Of a stretch of DNA of 64,000 nt, positions 34,698 to 43,771 are shown one piece after another. Source of the DNA: Salicibibacter cibi (GTDB lineage: Bacteria > Bacillota > Bacilli > Bacillales > Marinococcaceae). Positions within the stretch are counted from its first letter, which is position 1. Each line of letters starts with the position of its first letter. A program made the position numbers and the translations under genes. The DNA lies in the NCBI RefSeq assembly GCF_016495865.1, contig NZ_CP054706.1, positions 248,001 to 312,000 on the forward strand. The letters run 5' to 3'. A model generated the notes under the pieces. That model worked only from the letters and a program-made list of their open reading frames with translations, did not search any database and was not told where the DNA came from.

Positions 34698-35849
34698 ATG
34701 AGACACTGGATTTTTACAGACGAACATGAATTGTTTCGTAAAACGGTGCGAAAATTTGTTGCCAACGAAATGACGCCTAACGTCGAACAATGGGAAGAAG
34801 ATGGGGAGGTTCCAAGAAGCTTATTTCACCGTTTCGGTGAACTCGGTTATCTCGGGATTAAATTTCCTGAAGCATACGGTGGAGGCGATATGGATCTCGT
34901 GACGGCAGCGGTTCTTACCGAGGAAATGGCTCGAGCGGGTGCGGGCGGTGTCGGGGCATCCATCGGGGCGCACACGAACATCGCGTTACCTGTCATCGCC
35001 AATTTTGGAAGTCATGAACAAAAAGAAAAATATCTAGCCCCGGGCATTAAAGGTGAAAAGATCGCAGCCCTTGGCATTAGCGAGCCAGAAGCAGGTTCTG
35101 ATGTTGCTTCCATGAAGACGACCGCAACACGGGAAGGGGATTATTATGTGCTAAATGGATCCAAAACATTTATTACTAATGGGGTCAATTCGGATTTCGC
35201 AGTCATTGCTGCAAAAACAAAAGAAGAACCGCAGCATAAAAATATCAGTTTTTTTATTGTGGAAAAAGGAACGGAAGGCTTTACAACCGGAAAAAAGTTA
35301 AAAAAATTAGGTTGGCGGTCTTCAGACACAGGCGAGTTGTTTTTTGACCATGTGAACGTGCCTGCTGAGAATTTGATAGGCGAGGAAAACAAAGGTTTTC
35401 GCTATATTATGACTAATTTTCAATGGGAACGTCTCGTTATGGCGCTCGGCTGTATCGGCTTAGCGGATATAACGTTGGAAGCTGCGGTCAAATACAGCAA
35501 AGAGCGGACACAATTTGGTCGCCCCATCGGCAAATTTCAAGTGTTAAGCCATAAAATGGCAGACATGGCCGTGGAAATTGAAAAAACGAAACATTTAACC
35601 TACCGCGCGCTTTATCTCTATGAAAATGGCGAAGATGCACTTAAAGAAACAACCATGGCGAAAAAGTATGCCTCGGAAATGATTAATCGCGTGACGGATC
35701 AAGCCGTGCAAATTCATGGGGGTGCCGGTTATATGATGGAATACCCGGTGCAACGTTATTGGCGTGACGGAAGAATCCAATCAATCGGCGGCGGAACGAC
35801 ACAAGTCATGAATGAAATTTTGGTAAAACGGTTAGGGATCATAAATTGA
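34698..35849 (+). CDS. Acyl-CoA dehydrogenase (2), isovaleryl/long-chain type
   Basis: 383 residues; TGGGGGG lies 8 bases before the ATG. LGISEPEAGSDVASMKTTAT, FITNGVNSDFAVIAA, KYSKERTQFGRPIGKFQV and QIHGGAGYMMEYPVQRYWRD are typical. The C-terminal position reads SIGGGTTQV, so the catalytic base is probably the Glu in NFQWERLVMA, as in the isovaleryl-CoA type. It oxidises an acyl-CoA to the 2-enoyl-CoA ahead of carboxylation or hydration. Gap to the previous dehydrogenase is 14 bp. Confidence 0.92.
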   Translation: MRHWIFTDEHELFRKTVRKFVANEMTPNVEQWEEDGEVPRSLFHRFGELGYLGIKFPEAYGGGDMDLVTAAVLTEEMARAGAGGVGASIGAHTNIALPVIANFGSHEQKEKYLAPGIKGEKIAALGISEPEAGSDVASMKTTATREGDYYVLNGSKTFITNGVNSDFAVIAAKTKEEPQHKNISFFIVEKGTEGFTTGKKLKKLGWRSSDTGELFFDHVNVPAENLIGEENKGFRYIMTNFQWERLVMALGCIGLADITLEAAVKYSKERTQFGRPIGKFQVLSHKMADMAVEIEKTKHLTYRALYLYENGEDALKETTMAKKYASEMINRVTDQAVQIHGGAGYMMEYPVQRYWRDGRIQSIGGGTTQVMNEILVKRLGIIN

Positions 35850-35899
35850 TATAGAAATATGGGGTGGGAGACGCGCGAATATTTCTTGGAGGTGCAGGG

Positions 35900-37462
35900 A
35901 TGATGGACATTTCTGTTGTGAATCGCGTGGCGATTGGAGATATTATCCGCAGGAGCGCGCGCCGTTTTCCGGAAAAGCCGTCTCTGATAGAAGATGAACG
36001 GATCTTGACTTTTAAAGAACTCGATGAGATGTGTAATCGGTTTGCCAATTATTTGCTTGATAGTGACTTGGTGAAAGGGGATAAGGTTGCCACGATTTGC
36101 GGCAACTCCATTGAACACGCCGTTGTCTCTTATGCCACGGCTAAAGCAGGGATGATTTGGGTGCCGATCAACCCAGGCGTTGGACTGGACGAGAAAACGT
36201 ATATCCTAAACGAAACAGAGCCGAAACTATTGATCGGTGATGCCGCATTCATCAAACGTTCGTTTAATGAATTATCCAAACTTTGCCCATTCATTCTGTT
36301 CGCTGATGAAGATTCCCATGGTGCGGGAAATACCGTTCAATATGTTTTGGAACATCAGGATCAATCAGAACCCGATGTCCATATCGAAGACCGGGATGTG
36401 GCGCAAATCATGTACACGAGTGGAACGACCGGCAACCCCAAAGGGGTGATGATCAGTCACTTATCGGTTTATATTTCCAGCTTGGGAAACATTATTGAAA
36501 GCGGTTATAAGCAGAATTCCGTAGCTCTTGCTATGATGCCTATGTTCCATTGTGCCCAACATGCGATGCTGACGACGTCATTGCATCACGGCAATACGAT
36601 TGTCATTTTAAAGGGATTTGACCCGGAAGTGTTTATGCAAACAGTGGAGAAACACAGGGTGACGGGAATGCTTGCCCTGCCCCTCATGTATCGGGTGTTG
36701 CTCGATCATCCGAAACGGGCGCAATATGATTTAAGCTCATTGGAAAAATGCATGTATGCCATGGCACCGATGGATAAGACGACACTTGAGCGGCTCATTG
36801 AAGCCTTTGATGCAGATTTCTTCCTTGGAACAGGACAAACGGAAATGTATCCCGCGACCATGATGTTCAAACCTGAAGAGCAATTGAGGCGATTCGGTTC
36901 TTATTGGGGCGAATCTTCTCTGCTTGTCGACACAGCTATTATGGATGATAATGGAAGCGTTGTTCCCGATGGGGAAGTTGGCGAAATCGTCCACCGCGGC
37001 CCGACGGTGATGAATGGGTATTTTAATAAGGAAGAAGCAACGGAAAAAAGCCGGGAATTTGATTGGCACCACACAGGTGACCTCGGTTACTGGGATCCGG
37101 ACGGACAAATGGTGTTTGTCGATCGTAAAAAAGATATGATCAAAACCGGCGGAGAAAACGTTGCATCGATAAAAGTGGAAGAAACACTCTTTTTATATCC
37201 AAAAGTGGCCAATGCGTCTGTTGCCGGTCTGCCCCATGAGCATTGGATCGAAGCGATTACCGCTTTTGTCACTCCAAAGCCGGGCGAAAGCGTTACCGAG
37301 CGGGAGATTATCGACCATTGCGCTGAACATTTGGGTTTTTTTCAGGTCCCCAAATCCGTGATTTTTTTACAGCAGTTGCCCGCGACAACAACGGGAAAAG
37401 TGAAAAAGAATGTATTGCGCGAAGAATATAAAAATCACTATCTCCAAGCCCCTTCGCATTAA
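35900..37462 (+). CDS. AMP-binding acyl-CoA synthetase (3)
   Basis: 520 residues from ATG 35900 with TTGGAGGTG 6 bases upstream; the frame is open further upstream to 35864 but has no ribosome site there. Motifs: IMYTSGTTGNPKGVMISHLS, HHTGDLGYWDPDGQMVFVDR, KDMIKTGGENVASIKVEE and TTTGKVKKNVLREEY. It is the last gene of the sigma-54 cluster and is followed by a hairpin. Confidence 0.9.
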   Translation: MMDISVVNRVAIGDIIRRSARRFPEKPSLIEDERILTFKELDEMCNRFANYLLDSDLVKGDKVATICGNSIEHAVVSYATAKAGMIWVPINPGVGLDEKTYILNETEPKLLIGDAAFIKRSFNELSKLCPFILFADEDSHGAGNTVQYVLEHQDQSEPDVHIEDRDVAQIMYTSGTTGNPKGVMISHLSVYISSLGNIIESGYKQNSVALAMMPMFHCAQHAMLTTSLHHGNTIVILKGFDPEVFMQTVEKHRVTGMLALPLMYRVLLDHPKRAQYDLSSLEKCMYAMAPMDKTTLERLIEAFDADFFLGTGQTEMYPATMMFKPEEQLRRFGSYWGESSLLVDTAIMDDNGSVVPDGEVGEIVHRGPTVMNGYFNKEEATEKSREFDWHHTGDLGYWDPDGQMVFVDRKKDMIKTGGENVASIKVEETLFLYPKVANASVAGLPHEHWIEAITAFVTPKPGESVTEREIIDHCAEHLGFFQVPKSVIFLQQLPATTTGKVKKNVLREEYKNHYLQAPSH

Positions 37463-37490
37463 AATCACTATCTATACAGTGTGGCGCGTA

Positions 37491-37531
37491 ACGACATCAT
37501 TCGAGAGCGATTTCCTCCCGAATGATGTCGT
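37491..37531. terminator. Stem-loop behind the sigma-54 cluster
   Basis: Perfect 13-bp stem ACGACATCATTCG / CGAATGATGTCGT (37491-37503 with 37519-37531), 15-base loop, only a TTT after the stem. It is probably a weak terminator or 3'-end stabiliser. Confidence 0.6.
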
Positions 37532-38257
37532 TTGCGCATGACTCATCCATTCCGTTCCCGTCGTTTCAAAAAATGTTTCCGCAGTTGGTAAATGTTATGC
37601 CTGAACTGCTTTTTCCGCCCCTATTTCACGGTGGTAATGATCCACATCCATCTTGATTTATTAATCAAGCATTATGTTGATGTTCGGCAAAACGTCTTCT
37701 TGAACAGTGACTACTAGGTGCATCCCCTACATTTGCGGGGGAATCAAACGTTCGCATGTGTTTACCTACCTTTGTAATGGAATACATGCATAAGTAATCC
37801 ATCCTGTATATCGCAGTGTCCTTTGACAAGAGAGGATCGATGCGAGCCATGGACGATGTGTGACAAAGTCTGCAACGCGCCGAAAAAATAACCCTGAACA
37901 AACGTCACGGCATTGGCTTTAGCCAGCTTCATTGTCGGAGTCTTGCTATTATCCCGTAATTGTGTGAAAGCAGAATGAAAAAAACCTACATTTTACGGGG
38001 TTATTACAACATGATTAAAACGATATAATTTTCGTAACTCTTCAAATTGTGGAGGGCCTGGGAAGTATATATAGGGGGTGTGTAGGTAGGTTTTTTACAG
38101 TTATTTTTAAAAATACCGACATTTTGGGGGATTGTGGTTAAATAGAACTAGGCTTATGATGCTAGTATATCTTCCCAAGTTTCTAAATCGAAACGTGTGG
38201 GCGAAGGTATTTATTTTGGGGGAAATAGGAGGTATGAGAGGAATAAGGAGGGAACAT
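37532..38257. other. Gene-free region with C-run/CATTT/G-run motifs and a leader for the DUF6230-like gene
   Basis: No gene was recognised. It contains three variants of a short motif: CCCCTACATTTGCGGGGG (37724-37741), CCTACATTTTACGGGG (37985-38000) and CCGACATTTTGGGGG (38116-38130). A perfect TATAAT is at 38024-38029 with only a weak -35. An inverted pair GGGAAGTATATA (38060-38071) / TATATCTTCCC (38165-38175) lies in the leader, and a 28-bp sequence repeated before the next paralogue is at 38203-38230. Confidence 0.5.
38203..38230 (+). repeat. Leader repeat of the DUF6230-like cassette, copy 1
   Basis: The 28-bp stretch ending in TTGGGGGAAATAGGA recurs at 39073-39100 with one mismatch. Its inner part ATTTTGGGGGAAATAG (38213-38228) is the exact inverted complement of CTATTTCCCCCAAAAT at 38884-38899, just behind the gene, so the gene is bracketed by a 16-bp inverted repeat. 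Confidence 0.8.
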
Positions 38258-38863
38258 ATGGGGAACGCATTACAGATTAGCAAAAAACGTTTAGGGATTA
38301 TAGCGAGTGCGGCAGGAGCGGGGCTCACGGCGTTGTTGCTTTCGTTGTTCCTGTCTGGTTCGTTATTTGCCGCATTTCCAATCGCGGGGGTTGGTGGCTT
38401 TACGATCAGCGCTGATGAAATTGAAGGAGCGGATTTCGAACTGTACCCGGTCCTCGGTGAAACGGAGGAGAACCCGGTGTGGGCTCAAGCCGCTGTTGAA
38501 TTGGGAACGGCTGCCATCGATGGATTAGTATTATCGAAAAACATTAACACCGAAGATGCGCTTGGGGCTTATGGGGTCAATAGTGTGGATGTGCAAGTGA
38601 CATCTTCAGGCGTTGTCGAAGGGGATGAATTAAGTCTGCGCGTATCGGGCATTGACTCCGAAGACTCGCAATTTGCAGGATTGCAAGTACAGGAGCATTA
38701 CACCGATAATCCTCTCAATGTCATTGATTTGGAAGCGCCCGAACTAACCCTTGACAATCCGGAATTAAATACGCATTTCTTGTCTGCGCAAAGCATCGGA
38801 ATCCCGGGCTTGCAAGTTCAAGTCATCTCTAACACGGATGATGGGAGCATCGGGGGCTTTTAA
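38258..38863 (+). CDS. DUF6230-like exported/membrane-anchored protein, paralogue 1
   Basis: 201 residues from ATG 38258 (AAGGAGGGAAC upstream); the earlier open frame is leader. One hydrophobic N-terminal segment (about 13-40, IIASAAGAGLTALLLSLFLS) then an extracytoplasmic domain of short beta-rich repeats (FTISADEIEGADFELYPVLG, VDVQVTSSGVVEGDELSLRV, ending VQVISNTDDGSIGGF). This architecture resembles DUF6230 proteins best known from actinomycetes, an assignment made from memory and needing a profile search. Function unknown. It is about 70-75 percent identical by eye to the next gene, so they are a recent tandem duplication. Confidence 0.75.
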   Translation: MGNALQISKKRLGIIASAAGAGLTALLLSLFLSGSLFAAFPIAGVGGFTISADEIEGADFELYPVLGETEENPVWAQAAVELGTAAIDGLVLSKNINTEDALGAYGVNSVDVQVTSSGVVEGDELSLRVSGIDSEDSQFAGLQVQEHYTDNPLNVIDLEAPELTLDNPELNTHFLSAQSIGIPGLQVQVISNTDDGSIGGF

Positions 38864-39184
38864 AGTAAGGCGCGATTAGCCTTCTATTTCCCCCAAAATG
38901 ACTGATGGGTTTCACTTCTATTAAAGGGACTTTATATCGATGGAAATTGCAATCCTTTTTACCTATCTCTTATATCGACCAGTCATGTAAAAGCTTTAAC
39001 TTAAACCAAAAATTTTAAAAAAAATGTAAGCGAAAACATTTCACAATTTTATGTTAATCCTTTTCTTTGCGTGAAGGTATTTATCTTGGGGGAAATAGGA
39101 TGGTCTTTTTGGCAGATAAGAAAGTATAACTCAACTTTCTTATCTGCATAAGTTGGGCTAAGGCATTATGAGGAGGGAGCATTT
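38864..39184. other. Intergenic region between the paralogues, with an inserted palindrome
   Basis: It holds the downstream inverted-repeat arm of paralogue 1 (38884-38899), an A/T-rich stretch, the second leader repeat (39073-39100), and a palindrome of the IS200/IS605-derived type inserted within the leader (39103-39168). No gene. Confidence 0.6.
39103..39168. repeat. Palindromic repeat, left-end type (IS200/IS605-derived or ncRNA-like)
   Basis: Perfect 14-bp hairpin GCAGATAAGAAAGT (39112-39125) / ACTTTCTTATCTGC (39134-39147), 8-base loop, followed by ATAAGTTGGGCTAAGGC. A related copy sits at 54929-55029 with a compensatory base-pair change. It interrupts the duplicated 5' leader of the second DUF6230-like gene. 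Confidence 0.75.
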
Positions 39185-39790
39185 ATGGCAAACGCGCTGA
39201 ACGTTAGCAAGAAGCGTTTGGGAATGATTGGGGCTGCGGCAGGTACAGGGCTGATCGCAGTGTTATTGTCGTTGTTCATCTCAGGGTCGTTATTCGCTGC
39301 ATTTCCGTTAGCCGGGATTGGCGGTTTTACGATTAGTGCCGATGAAATTGATGGGACAGATTTCTCGCTGTATCCGACAATTGGTGAAACGGAGCAAAAC
39401 CAAGAATGGGCACAAGCGGGTGTTGATCTGGGGACCGCTGACATTGACGGCCTAGTCCTTTCCAAGAACATTGATACGGAAGATGCGCTTGGCGCTTATG
39501 GGGTCAATAGCGTTGATGTGCAAGTGACATCTTCAGGTGTCGTTGAAGGGGATAATCTAAATCTGATGGTATCCGGCATAGATGCTGTTGATTCTCAATT
39601 TGGAGGCCTGGAGGTCGCGGAATACTACACCGACGATCCGATGGATTCCTTTGACTTATCTGCACCGGATTTACTGCTTGAGGATGCAGAATTAAACACG
39701 CATTTCTTGTCCGCTGACAGCATCGGCATACCTGGCTTGCAGGTTCAGGTCATTTCTAACACGGAAGATGGAAGCATTGGAGGTTTTTAA
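39185..39790 (+). CDS. DUF6230-like exported/membrane-anchored protein, paralogue 2
   Basis: 201 residues, same length and layout as the gene at 38258: hydrophobic anchor (about 13-40), FTISADEIDGTDFSLYPTIG, VDVQVTSSGVVEGDNLNLMV, and the same C-terminal VQVISNTEDGSIGGF. GAGGAGGGAGC precedes the ATG. Downstream comes a GGCTAA/TTAGCC hairpin and CTATTTCCCCCGAAAT (39811-39826), again partly complementary to its leader (39083-39098). Function unknown. Confidence 0.75.
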   Translation: MANALNVSKKRLGMIGAAAGTGLIAVLLSLFISGSLFAAFPLAGIGGFTISADEIDGTDFSLYPTIGETEQNQEWAQAGVDLGTADIDGLVLSKNIDTEDALGAYGVNSVDVQVTSSGVVEGDNLNLMVSGIDAVDSQFGGLEVAEYYTDDPMDSFDLSAPDLLLEDAELNTHFLSADSIGIPGLQVQVISNTEDGSIGGF

Positions 39791-39862
39791 GGCTAACATG
39801 GCTTAGCCTCCTATTTCCCCCGAAATGAATGACCTTACCAAAACGATCGGGAGGGAACTCTT

Positions 39863-40988
39863 ATGGCAAAATTGGGATTGATTTTAGATGCTCTGGGCAT
39901 GGCGATTATAGGTCTGCTTACCGGTTTTTTTGTTGGAGGGCTCGTTCTGGGGCTGGGCATGCCGGGAGGAATTGCCGGAGGAATAATGGCAGCAGCTTTT
40001 CTTGTGTTATTTACACTGACGTTTCATTTTTTGGAATGGGAGGTGGCAAACAGAAAAGTAAAATATGCCAGCATTGGAATTTTGCCCGGAGTGTTAATCG
40101 GAGGTACCCAACTTATGGGTTTTGGCATCCTCGGCGCGATTACCTTTGGAACGGTAAACGCCATTATTTTTGCTGCTGTTCTTGACCCCATCATTCAAAA
40201 CTATGTCAAAAAAGAACGCTACGTATTGTATCCGGGGCATTATTTAGTGGTGTTTTTCCTCGGTACGATTAGCGCATTTATAATGATTCAAGTGGTCGGA
40301 ATCACAAGCCGGATGGTGGATTTCGAGGCGGTTGTTTCCGCACTCCCCTTGTTAATGACGAGCGTCATCGTTTTTGGAACCGTTTTAGCCATTTGTTTTG
40401 TTGGATTAGCAGTGAAAAAAAGACAATTGGAAAGTTGGCGTATGGCATTTAAGGCGAGGAGGTTGTTGCTGATCATGTCGGTAGGTTTGGGTATTGCGAT
40501 AACGGGAGTAATCACTTTCGTTCATCATGGCATCGTTTTGTCAGAAACTTTGGTGGCCGGTGCCGCTTTCGTTTGGATATTTGGCGGCTCAAAATTCAAA
40601 TCGCCCGGTAATGGGTTCGGTCTTTTCCCTCGTCGGCGGTCTGGCCGTATTGGCTTTCGGCATCAGTGTAGCTCCTATGCTATTGTTGCCGGGAAGCGGT
40701 TTAATGTGGGCCGGGCTGATTTTTGGTTTGTTCATGGTCATGTTATCTTTTGTAAGTTTGACTAAGCCGGAGTTGAATGTGTTTACAGGGTCCTCGATCA
40801 TTATTTTCTCCATTCTGTCCTTTATCGGTGCGGCCGGGGGATTAATCATCGGAGGGCTGCTTGGCATCGCAGGCGGTATACTAATTGCGGCCTGGAATGG
40901 TTCTGTTCCGAAAAAGGATGATTATGACGAAATGGAAGAAGGATCACAAGATATCTCCTCTGCTTCCCCGCATACAGTAAATGGGTAA
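39863..40988 (+). pseudogene. DUF6114-like multi-pass membrane protein, frameshifted
   Basis: The first frame (39863 to about 40606) gives about 250 residues with seven or so membrane helices (LGLILDALGMAIIGLLTGFF...). The second frame (to 40988) adds PVMGSVFSLVGGLAVLAFGI and LVSLTKPELNV-like helices, followed by an acidic tail. Removing one C from CCC at 40604-40606 joins them seamlessly (GGSKFKSPVMGSVFSLVGG), giving about 375 residues. The second half resembles DUF6114, which in actinomycetes neighbours DUF6230. It may be a true lesion or an assembly error. Ribosome site GGGAGGG precedes the ATG. Likely a membrane partner of the adjacent exported proteins. Confidence 0.75.
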
Positions 40989-41021
40989 TAACAACCGTGA
41001 TCGGTCAGTGGAGGCATTACT

Positions 41022-42893
41022 ATGAAACTATGGAAAAAAGTGAAGATATTGGGCCTTATTATCGTACTTATCGTTGCCTATAGCCATCCTCCGGGAGGAA
41101 CGGATCAAGCTGACGCGGAAATAGAAGAGGAAGAATACGGGGATTTCGATGGTTTTGTGCTGACGGTAGATCAAATTTCGGGAAGAATAAATTTGCTCGG
41201 ATTGAGACCCGGAATTATTGTTGATACACAGGTATCTTTTACAAGTGCAGTGGCAGAAGGATTATCTTTATCAACATTGAAGGAAACGGATCAAGGCACG
41301 ATGGTGCTGACGATTGAATCGGAGACGCCGGAAGTGCCTGTTGATGTTAGCTGGATGGACGTCACTGTCAACTCATTAAATATTGGAGGTTTATGCTTTC
41401 CGGAACGACTCCTGGATGTCTGTTTGTCAGATGTGATCATTGACGCCAAAGAATTAGAATCGAGCAGTGCCGGGCTTCCGAATTTAACGATGCGGACGAG
41501 CTTTGATCCGGACGATGTAGCGGAAGTGGAAGCACAAAAGCAAATGCTGGAAGATCAGGATGATGAAGAACAACTGGAAAAACTCATTACGGCCGTGGAT
41601 GATGCTGAAGATGGAGAGTTGTCCAACGAAATCGACAACGTTTCTGATTTGCAAGCAGAAATGGATCAGCTGGATGACTTGATTGAAGAAGCGCAAGATC
41701 AGCATGAAGAAACGGATGGGCAAATAAACAGCTTGGAAGCAATGATCGATGAAGCCAATGCGTTGGTTGATGAAGCTGATTTTGAAGAAATGCAGGAAAA
41801 TATGAGTGAACAACACGATGAATTGACGACGGAATCGGAATCGTTTTCTGCAGTCGTTGAGCAAGTTGACGAGCAACTGCAGCACGTGCAAGATGGTTTG
41901 GGATCCTTCCGTGAAACCGTTGAGGACAGGCATGAGTATTTAGAGGACTTGGAACTGGACGGATGGTCGGAGAGCTATGAAGAACTGGAGGAAACCGAGG
42001 GCGAGCTGCAAGCGGTCGAAGATAGGATTCAAGAAGCAAGTGAACAAGTGGAGACGCTAAAAGATGAGAATGAAGATGTGCGTGACCGGCTGGATGTCCT
42101 TCGAGAAGAAATGGAGGATCTGGACTTCGAGCGGGAGGAAGATTCGGAAGAAGCGTCTGATTCCGAAGATGACGATGCTGAAGATCAAGACACGGAGCGT
42201 CGTTCCGAAGATGACGATGCTGAAGATCAAGACATGGAGCCTCGTTCCGAAGATGACGATGCTGAAGATCAAGATATGGAGCCTCGTTCTGACGACAATG
42301 AAGACGAGCTGAAGGCTTTGGAATCAGATGCAGAAGAATGGCTTCAGGACATGGGAGAAACGGAGGAGGAGTTCACCGAGTTGGAAAGTGATCTTCAGGA
42401 TGAGTGGATCGAGCCCGTTGAGGAGGCTTTCGAACATCCATTAGAGGAAGAGACTTTGGAGTTGTTACAAGAAAAAACAGAGGAAGCGAAGGAAGATGAC
42501 ACGTTTGTAAACGCAGTGACGGAACTCTACCGAATAGAAGAAACATTGGATAACGATGCATCGGATGCAGAAGATCTTGAAAAGAAACAGCAAGAATACG
42601 AGGATGAAGAGATAGATAGCTATGAGATTGAAGATCATCTAGCGATTGGCGTAGAACAGTATGAAGAGATGCAAGGCAGAATTGATGATGTCGAGGAAGC
42701 ATTAGAAGAACGCTTCAGTGAGGCAAAAGAAAAGCTGCAGGATGAACAGGAAAATGTCAGTGTAAGTGAAGACCTTGAAGACCTTGAAGACCTTGAAGAA
42801 GATGATGAAGCGTTTTTGGAAATGCTTGAGGCGGTGCGGGAAGATTTCGAATCCCTCTCAGAGGATTACGAAGAGCTTAAATCGGAAGGGTGA
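41022..42893 (+). CDS. Exported acidic coiled-coil protein with DUF6230-like head
   Basis: 623 residues; GTGGAGG lies 8 bases before the ATG. An N-terminal hydrophobic signal/anchor (8-21, ILGLIIVLIVAYSH) is followed by a head (about 35-165) whose phrases (FVLTVDQISGRINLLGLRPG, VDVSWMDVTVNSLNIGGLCF) recall the preceding DUF6230-like proteins. Residues about 170-620 are extremely Glu/Asp-rich and predicted coiled coil. Within them are three 14-residue repeats SEDDDAEDQD[TM]E[RP]R. It probably forms an extended cell-surface or wall-spanning rod; no known family for the whole protein. Last gene of the four-gene set. Confidence 0.7.
   Translation: MKLWKKVKILGLIIVLIVAYSHPPGGTDQADAEIEEEEYGDFDGFVLTVDQISGRINLLGLRPGIIVDTQVSFTSAVAEGLSLSTLKETDQGTMVLTIESETPEVPVDVSWMDVTVNSLNIGGLCFPERLLDVCLSDVIIDAKELESSSAGLPNLTMRTSFDPDDVAEVEAQKQMLEDQDDEEQLEKLITAVDDAEDGELSNEIDNVSDLQAEMDQLDDLIEEAQDQHEETDGQINSLEAMIDEANALVDEADFEEMQENMSEQHDELTTESESFSAVVEQVDEQLQHVQDGLGSFRETVEDRHEYLEDLELDGWSESYEELEETEGELQAVEDRIQEASEQVETLKDENEDVRDRLDVLREEMEDLDFEREEDSEEASDSEDDDAEDQDTERRSEDDDAEDQDMEPRSEDDDAEDQDMEPRSDDNEDELKALESDAEEWLQDMGETEEEFTELESDLQDEWIEPVEEAFEHPLEEETLELLQEKTEEAKEDDTFVNAVTELYRIEETLDNDASDAEDLEKKQQEYEDEEIDSYEIEDHLAIGVEQYEEMQGRIDDVEEALEERFSEAKEKLQDEQENVSVSEDLEDLEDLEEDDEAFLEMLEAVREDFESLSEDYEELKSEG
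42162..42287 (+). repeat. Three tandem 42-bp repeats within the coiled-coil gene
   Basis: Each unit begins TCCGAAGATGACGATGCTGA and encodes a 14-residue acidic block. The copies differ at only a few bases, so they are young and prone to copy-number change. A further run of 9-bp units (GACCTTGAA) occurs near 42770-42798. Confidence 0.9.
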
Positions 42894-43308
42894 TGACGAC
42901 CGCCTTTCCGGTTTTTTCACATCGCATAGCGGAGAAAAATGGAAATGGTATATGAATGGTGTGCGACGTTGACGTCGGACATAAGGATGAGGATGACCAG
43001 AAATGCCATTATAAGGAGCGGAAGCTAGTGGTGTATTTTAGAAATTGTTTCTCTTAAATGGTATCGCTACCTATCCAGGTGCGGCAGCGCGAGTCTCTCA
43101 AACGGGGGGAAAGCGAACTAAGCAAAGTAATCCCTCAAACGGAGGTCGAGCTGCTCCGAGAGGAACAAGAGAAGTAATTTTTAATCCCCATTCCTCTCAG
43201 AATGGGTTTGAGTACCATCGGAGCCTCTGCCAAAATTAAAATGAAGCTTTAGAGTAGCGAAACGTTAATGAAAAGCGTGTTTACAAATGATGTCAGAGTA
43301 CAAACGTT

Positions 43309-43457
43309 TGACGCCATGAATCGACAGAATCCATTATATAATGGCGTCATCTGGATAGTTATGACGCCATAAAACAACGCATGTGTACATTGAATGGCGT
43401 CCACCATGGGCAACAATGACACCATGAAAGTTCCTACGCTTGATTATGATGGCGTCA
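43309..43457. repeat. Array of three hairpins with identical arms and 23-nt loops
   Basis: The arms are TGACGCCAT and ATGGCGTCA. Pairs: 43309-43317 with 43341-43349; 43362-43370 with 43394-43402 (last base C); 43417-43425 (TGACACCAT) with 43449-43457. Each loop is exactly 23 nt (43318-43340, 43371-43393, 43426-43448) with unrelated sequences. The linkers between hairpins are 12 and 14 nt. Confidence 0.9.
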
Positions 43458-43771
43458 ATAATGAAAAGACAAAGGCTTTCGTTCACCATATATTTCCATG
43501 AAATTACGCGTGCCCTGCTCAGAAGAAAACCACGCCAAATGACGGCCAATCACCGAATTTGATCATTGACAGATGAAGACACATGTCCATCATTTTGCTT
43601 TAACGGAAAAAAGGACGATAAATGTCATTAGGTTTTAAACTGTCATGGCTGGGATTTATGATTTTGGCATTGGCACTCAGGATGAAATACGGGTATGGCA
43701 AACAAAGGGAGAAAAAATTTCTGAGCCACCCACCCCCCTTTTTTTGTAGTGCGGTGCCCATTATCCAGGCT

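Noticed and set aside
39829..40185. 118-codon frame overlapping the DUF6114-like gene
   Set aside because: Out-of-frame shadow; the membrane-helix frame from 39863 has the ribosome site and family-like sequence.
43309..43457. Possible CRISPR array
   Set aside because: The repeated units are 9-bp palindromic arms with 12-14 nt linkers, not 24-37 nt direct repeats, and no cas genes are present; kept only as a hairpin array.
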